A stretch of DNA of 35,062 nucleotides from Candidatus Cryptobacteroides merdipullorum (GTDB lineage Bacteria; Bacteroidota; Bacteroidia; Bacteroidales; UBA932): the NCBI GenBank assembly GCA_018715685.1, contig DVLC01000133.1:1-35062 (forward strand). The letters run 5' to 3'. This document shows positions 31,032-35,062 of the stretch, one piece after another. Made by a program: the position numbers and the translations under genes. The stretch's first letter is position 1, and each line of letters starts with the position of its first letter. The notes beneath the pieces were generated by a model that worked only from the letters and a program-made list of their open reading frames with translations, searched no databases and was not told where the DNA came from.

Positions 31032-31105
31032 CGAAATTTTTGGAATTATGATGTTACGAAATTTTGAGGTAATTTAGCGGCGGAATTTACTAAAACCAAA
31101 TTGAT

Positions 31106-31990
31106 ATGAAGACTGCATACATTTTTCCCGGACAGGGAGCCCAGTTCTCAGGAATGGGCAAGGATCTCTATCAGAACTGCGGGAAGGCCCGCGAACTCAT
31201 GGACAAGGCCAATGAGATACTCGGGTTCAGAATCACCGACATAATGTTCGAAGGAAGCGACGAGGACCTGCGTGCGACCAAGGTGACGCAGCCGGCCGTG
31301 TTCCTTCATTCCGTGTGCGCAGCCGTCGCGGCCGAAGGCATTCCTGCCGCCGACATGACGGGCGGACACTCGCTCGGCGAATTCTCCGCCCTCGTGGCGT
31401 GCGGAGCCGTGGCCTTCGAGGATGCGCTAAGGCTCGTGGCCGTGCGCGCCGAGGAGATGCAGAAATGCTGCGAAGTGAAGCCCGGAACCATGGCGGCCAT
31501 CATCGGACTGCCGGACAGCAAGGTCGAGGAGATCTGCGGCTCGGTCGAAGGGCTCGTGATACCCGCCAACTACAACAGCGACGGACAGGTCGTGATCTCA
31601 GGCGAGAAGGAAGCCGTGGAAAAGGCCTGCGAACTCCTCAAGGCCGCAGGGGCGAAGAGAGCCCTCCCCCTGAGCGTGAGCGGAGCATTCCACTCCCCTC
31701 TCATGGAACCGGCCCGCGTCAGGCTTGCCGAGGCCATAGAAAAGACCGAGGTCAAGGCGCCCGCATGCCCCATCTATCAGAATGTGACCGCTCTTCCCGA
31801 GACTGATCCCGTGAAGATCAAGGACAACCTGCTCAAGCAGCTCACTTCTCCCGTGAGATGGACGCAGACCGTGAAGAACATGATCGCCGACGGAGCCGTG
31901 AACTTCAAAGAATTCGGCCCCGGAGCGGTGCTCCAGGGCCTGATAAAGAGAATCGCTCCCTCCACCGGAGTGGAGATCACCATTCTCTAG
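31106..31990 (+). CDS. fabD: Malonyl-CoA:ACP transacylase
   Basis: Loads malonyl groups on acyl carrier protein for fatty acid synthesis. 294 residues with YIFPGQGAQFSGMGKDL (5-21), the nucleophile Ser in GGHSLGEFSALVACGA (near 90), the substrate Arg in RAEEMQ (near 113), NYNSDGQVVISG and the catalytic His in SGAFHSPLM (near 195). No other fatty-acid gene adjoins it. The stop overlaps that of the convergent SDR gene in CTAG. A weak TAATTTAG -7-like box lies at 31070-31077. Confidence 0.96.
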   Translation: MKTAYIFPGQGAQFSGMGKDLYQNCGKARELMDKANEILGFRITDIMFEGSDEDLRATKVTQPAVFLHSVCAAVAAEGIPAADMTGGHSLGEFSALVACGAVAFEDALRLVAVRAEEMQKCCEVKPGTMAAIIGLPDSKVEEICGSVEGLVIPANYNSDGQVVISGEKEAVEKACELLKAAGAKRALPLSVSGAFHSPLMEPARVRLAEAIEKTEVKAPACPIYQNVTALPETDPVKIKDNLLKQLTSPVRWTQTVKNMIADGAVNFKEFGPGAVLQGLIKRIAPSTGVEITIL

Positions 31991-32826
31991 ACTCCTCCGA
32001 ATGCGCTGTATCCGCCGTCCACAGGGATGACGATACCGGTGACGAACGAAGAAATGTCACTGAGCAGATAAAGCATGGTACCTACCAGATCCTCCGGCTC
32101 ACCGAACTTGTGGGTCGGAGTATTTGCTATTATCTTCTTTCCTCTGGGCTTGAGTTCGCCGGTCTGCTCGTCGGTGAGCAGGAAGCGGTTCTGGTCCGTG
32201 AGGAAGAAACCGGGAGCGATCGCGTTGCACCTGATGCCGAGTTCGGCCACATGAACCGCATACCACTGGGTGAAATTGTTGATGGAACCCTTGGCGGCAG
32301 AATATGCGGGAATCTTGGTGAGCGGGCGGATCGCATTCATCGAGGAGATGTTGAGCACATTGCCCTTTCCGGCCTCGATCATATCGGTGGTGAAGACCAT
32401 CGTGGCGAGCAGGGTGCCCTTGAAATTGAGGTCGTACACCTGCTGGAAGCCGTCGATGTCCAGGCCGTAGAAGGTGTCGGCGAGATCGTCGTCCTTGGTC
32501 ATCTGCTCCACCTGGCAGGTAGCCTTGGGCGAATTGCCTCCGGCGCAGTTGATCAGGATGTCGATTTTCCCGAGCTTTTCGTGGATTTCGTCGCGTGCCG
32601 CTTCAAGCGCGGCCTTGTCGAGCGTGCTGGCGGAGATGCCGAGGCACTTCACGCCGAACTCCTTTGCTATAGCCTCTCCTCTTGCGGGATTGTCCTTGCT
32701 GCGGCTGATTACGGCAAGGTTGACACCGGCCTCGGCGAGCCCCCTGGTGAGAGCCATGCCGAGGATTCCGAATCCTCCGGTGATGACGCAGTTGCGTCCC
32801 TTGAGATCGTCAAAAGAATACTTCAT
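31987..32826 (-). CDS. SDR-family oxidoreductase (probable hexuronate/mannonate type)
   Basis: 279 residues from the chosen ATG, which follows a good AGGAGG site and leaves 13 bases after the epimerase gene. The classical short-chain dehydrogenase layout is present: NAD(P) site GGFGILG near 17-23 (GRNCVITGGFGILGMALTRGL), NCAGGNSP near 95, catalytic Ser in NISSMNA near 155, and YSAAKGS with the catalytic Tyr/Lys near 168-172. Sequences of this kind next to UxaE are annotated as D-mannonate (fructuronate) oxidoreductases, which fits a reduction of D-fructuronate. The substrate is inferred from its neighbour. Confidence 0.85.
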   Translation of the reverse strand: MKYSFDDLKGRNCVITGGFGILGMALTRGLAEAGVNLAVISRSKDNPARGEAIAKEFGVKCLGISASTLDKAALEAARDEIHEKLGKIDILINCAGGNSPKATCQVEQMTKDDDLADTFYGLDIDGFQQVYDLNFKGTLLATMVFTTDMIEAGKGNVLNISSMNAIRPLTKIPAYSAAKGSINNFTQWYAVHVAELGIRCNAIAPGFFLTDQNRFLLTDEQTGELKPRGKKIIANTPTHKFGEPEDLVGTMLYLLSDISSFVTGIVIPVDGGYSAFGGV

Positions 32827-32839
32827 TCCTCTTCCTCCT

Positions 32840-34087
32840 CTATTTGTCAAACAGTCTCTTTATGTGCCTGTCGCAGATGTTCTCGATGACCTCGCGCGCA
32901 ATCACGTCGCTGTGCCTCTCGAGAGCCGGATAATACTCGTCACCGAGCTCTGCGGCTATCTTGTAGCTCACATGGATGAGCTGGCGGAACGAAGGATTGT
33001 AGAGAGGATCGTCCTGGTTGTGGCGCATGGTGCGGGCGTAGGTGTCGGCATCCCACTTCTCCACGGTCTCGGGCGAAGGCAGGGAGTTCACGTCGACGTC
33101 GATCACGGTAGCATAGGGAACGGTGAGCTCCTCCATGCGTCCGAGCGCGTTGACATAGATCTTCTTGGCAAGCTTCAGCGCCTCGGGATCGGCAACTGCG
33201 AGTCCGATATTCTCCTCAAGCCAGGTCGTGCCGGCGGTCTTGATGTGGATGCCCTTGTCGTACTTCCTGATCAGACGGCCCATGATGGGGTAGATGGAGA
33301 ACTTGTCGGAGCCTGAATGGATGCTGAGCTTGAGATTGTCCATGAGACCGAACTCCTTCACGGCGTAGTCGATCACGAGCAGGTCCTCCTCGAACTCCTT
33401 CTCGAACTGGCGGATGTCTCCGCGATAGTCCACTCCCTTGTTGAAACGTCCGGTGAACTTGGGCGCGAAAGTCTGGGCGGGGACCTTCTCCTGCGCAAGC
33501 GCGCTGAGGATGAAGAGAATCTCCACGGGAGTCTGGGGGTCGTTGACCTCGTCCATGGAAACCTCGGTCACGAAATTGTCGGCACCCTTCTTCTCCGCGA
33601 TATGGCGGTAGATTCGTCCGGCCTCCTGGCAGGCGAAGAGATAGCGTCCTGCGATTGCGCGCACCTGCTCCTCGGTCACTTCGAAAGGCTCGATTCCGGG
33701 AATGTTCACGGTGCCGATGTACTTCCTGTTGGACTCCACGAAGGCGTCGACATCCTCCTTCGAGGCAGGCTTGCCGATATAGTCGGCAACGTCGAGGGTG
33801 AAGAAGTCCGAAGCCTCGATGAACCTGTCGACATTGGTCAGGTTGATGTGGTCGGCATCAACGAAATACTGTCCGGTATAACCGAGAGTCTTGACGGCCG
33901 CGTCGGCCTCGCGACGGGTCTCCATGGGCTCGGTGTGCACGATCTGGTGCTCGCGGTTGGACTTGTTCCAGACAGGGACGAAGCTTACGCCGAATTCCTT
34001 CTCGGCCTTGAGAAGGGCCTGGAGCTGTGCGACACCCTCATGGGAGAAGCGGTCGCCGACTCCGAATGAATATTTTCCTATTTTCAT
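32840..34087 (-). CDS. uxaE: Tagaturonate/fructuronate epimerase UxaE-like
   Basis: 415 residues beginning MKIGKYSFGVGDRFSHEGVAQLQALLKAEKEFGVSFVPVWNKSNREHQIVHTEP. This matches the UxaE (tagaturonate 3-epimerase) family as I recall it from Thermotoga maritima and Bacteroidetes. It interconverts D-tagaturonate and D-fructuronate in hexuronate breakdown. The pattern of FVDADHINLTNVDRF, FVTEVSMDEVNDPQTP, LKLSIHSGSDKFSIYP and HIKTAGTTWLEE resembles a TIM-barrel with metal-binding Asp, Glu and His. It sits between gnd and an SDR oxidoreductase. No signal peptide; cytoplasmic. Confidence 0.85.
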   Translation of the reverse strand: MKIGKYSFGVGDRFSHEGVAQLQALLKAEKEFGVSFVPVWNKSNREHQIVHTEPMETRREADAAVKTLGYTGQYFVDADHINLTNVDRFIEASDFFTLDVADYIGKPASKEDVDAFVESNRKYIGTVNIPGIEPFEVTEEQVRAIAGRYLFACQEAGRIYRHIAEKKGADNFVTEVSMDEVNDPQTPVEILFILSALAQEKVPAQTFAPKFTGRFNKGVDYRGDIRQFEKEFEEDLLVIDYAVKEFGLMDNLKLSIHSGSDKFSIYPIMGRLIRKYDKGIHIKTAGTTWLEENIGLAVADPEALKLAKKIYVNALGRMEELTVPYATVIDVDVNSLPSPETVEKWDADTYARTMRHNQDDPLYNPSFRQLIHVSYKIAAELGDEYYPALERHSDVIAREVIENICDRHIKRLFDK

Positions 34088-34116
34088 ATATCTGATTGTT
34101 TTGGTTTCAATGAAAA

Positions 34117-34156
34117 TGTCCGGCGGAACCGCCTGAAACGCGGCCCCGCCGGAACA
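34117..34156 (-). terminator. Hairpin after gnd (probable terminator)
   Basis: On the minus strand TGTTCCGGCGG pairs with CCGCCGGACA with one bulged base, with a small inner hairpin (CCGC/GCGG), and is followed by TTTTCATTG. It starts four bases past the gnd stop, so gnd and uxaE may be only partly cotranscribed. Confidence 0.55.
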
Positions 34157-34159
34157 TGT

Positions 34160-35062
34160 CTATGCTATGTAGGTGCCTGCTACGGTATCTCCGCCGTGTC
34201 CTGTCCAGTTGGTGTGGAAGAACTCTCCGCGGGGACGGTCGGTACGCTCGTAGGTGTGGGCGCCGAAGTAGTCGCGCTGGGCCTGGAGCATGTTGGCGGG
34301 CAGGCGCTCGCTCCTGTAGCCGTCATAATACTCGAGGGCGGAGCTCAGGGTGGGTGCGGGAACGCCGTTCATGATGGCCTGGGCCACCACGTTCCTCCAT
34401 CCCTGCTGGGCCTCCGCGAGCTTGCCGCAGAAATAAGGGTCGAGAAGGATGTTGGCGATGTCGGGATTCTTGTCGAACGCCTCCTTGATCTTGCCGAGGA
34501 ACACGCTGCGGATGATGCAGCCGCCCCTCCACATCAGGGCGATTCCGCCGTAGTTGAGGTTCCAGCCGTACTCCTTGGCGGCGGCGCGCATCAGGGTGTA
34601 GCCCTGGGCGTAGGAAACCACCTTGGAAGCGAACAGAGCCTTGTGCAGGTCTTCGAGGAAGGCCTTGCGGTCGCCGGTGAACCTGGCAGGTGAAGGTCCC
34701 TGGAGAATCTTGGAAGCGGCCACGCGCTCCTCCTTCTGGGCGGACAGGCAGCGCGCGAACACGGCCTCGCCTATCAGGGTGAGGGGCACTCCGTTGTCGA
34801 GAGCGGCGATCGCGGTCCACTTGCCGGTTCCCTTCTGGCCGGCGGTGTCGAGGATATAGTCGAGCACATACTTTCCATCCTCGTCCTTCTTGGCAAGGAT
34901 GTCGCGGGTGATCTCGATGAGGTAGCTGTCGAGGTCGCCCTTGTTCCACTCGGCGAAGACTTCGTGCATCTCCTCGTTGGTCATTCCGAGCACGTCCTTC
35001 ATGATCTGGTAGCATTCGCAGATGAGCTGGATATCACCGTACTCGATTCCGTTGTGCACCAT
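34160..35062 (-). CDS. gnd: 6-phosphogluconate dehydrogenase, decarboxylating (C-terminal part)
   Basis: 300 residues running off the window edge; the first visible residues [16 protein letters not shown] are an internal catalytic motif, not the true N-terminus. The NADP-binding domain is outside the window. The all-helical C-terminal domain is complete: [74 protein letters not shown], and the tail [28 protein letters not shown] with substrate-binding Arg and His. It oxidises 6-phosphogluconate to ribulose 5-phosphate. Association with uxaE suggests use of gluconate- or uronate-derived carbon. Confidence 0.95.
   Translation of the reverse strand: MVHNGIEYGDIQLICECYQIMKDVLGMTNEEMHEVFAEWNKGDLDSYLIEITRDILAKKDEDGKYVLDYILDTAGQKGTGKWTAIAALDNGVPLTLIGEAVFARCLSAQKEERVAASKILQGPSPARFTGDRKAFLEDLHKALFASKVVSYAQGYTLMRAAAKEYGWNLNYGGIALMWRGGCIIRSVFLGKIKEAFDKNPDIANILLDPYFCGKLAEAQQGWRNVVAQAIMNGVPAPTLSSALEYYDGYRSERLPANMLQAQRDYFGAHTYERTDRPRGEFFHTNWTGHGGDTVAGTYIA

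Noticed and set aside
31858-32889. 343-residue plus-strand ORF opposite the SDR gene
   Set aside because: Antisense shadow of a clear short-chain dehydrogenase and of the end of uxaE.
1-35062. CRISPR arrays, insertion sequences, prophage, integrases, toxin-antitoxin pairs
   Set aside because: No regularly spaced repeats, transposase or integrase motifs, or toxin-like small gene pairs were found on reading either strand.

Overview
The window looks like a chromosomal core region of a fairly GC-rich member of the Bacteroidales, perhaps Rikenellaceae/Alistipes-like or a related uncultured lineage. The genus cannot be fixed from sequence reading alone. The assignment rests on Bacteroidetes-restricted families (DUF5606, DUF3276/PUR-alpha-like, DUF4923, DUF4252), long NusB and YbbR forms, the order nusB-yajC-ybbR-coaE, and many promoters of the Bacteroides type (TTTG, about 19-20 bases, TAnnTTTG). 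No prophage, insertion sequence, plasmid gene, CRISPR array or foreign-looking island is visible.

Layout. 1-400: RNase P RNA on + with a long 5' hairpin, its 3' end running into rimO. 383-4879: one tightly packed minus operon, nusB-yajC-ybbR-coaE-DUF5606-rimO. 4951-8508: plus operon of a PUR-alpha-like protein, an MTA/SAH-type deaminase, a purine nucleoside phosphorylase and a secreted GH43 glycosidase. 8509-8705: strongly folding non-coding DNA. 8706-13488 (minus): zapB-like, zapA, a probable 6S RNA with its own terminator, RNase Y, dsbD and a DUF4923 protein. 13612-16468 (minus): an OmpA-family porin, an outer-membrane barrel protein and rubrerythrin. 16547-18118: a small unknown protein converging on an aminotransferase. 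18176-20091 (minus): DUF4252 / ECF sigma factor / putative membrane anti-sigma / DUF4252. 20253-22629: LysR regulator and AspT-like transporter. 22763-26629: a 50-residue membrane protein, a C92-like lipoprotein, a second aminotransferase and an acyl-CoA synthetase. 26643-26826: two folded intergenic elements. 26843-31013 (minus): tRNA-Arg(CCG) followed by pheA-aroC-tyrA-aroF. 31106-35062: fabD on +, then gnd (cut by the window edge), uxaE-like epimerase and an SDR oxidoreductase on minus.

How genes work together. The aromatic operon covers the shikimate entry step, chorismate formation and both prephenate branches. It lacks an aminotransferase, which either of the two class I aminotransferases elsewhere in the window might supply. 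Deaminase and phosphorylase form a nucleoside salvage pair. The gnd/uxaE/SDR group points to hexuronate catabolism feeding the pentose phosphate pathway. RNase P RNA, RNase Y, NusB and 6S RNA make the window rich in RNA-metabolism genes.

Nothing here is clearly a new defence or mobile system. The least explained items are the ECF sigma/DUF4252 operon, a two-copy family of long hairpins with conserved inner core and loop but varying outer arms, the RNase P RNA leader hairpin that competes with the putative P1 helix, and a 12-bp inverted repeat straddling the promoter of one aminotransferase.
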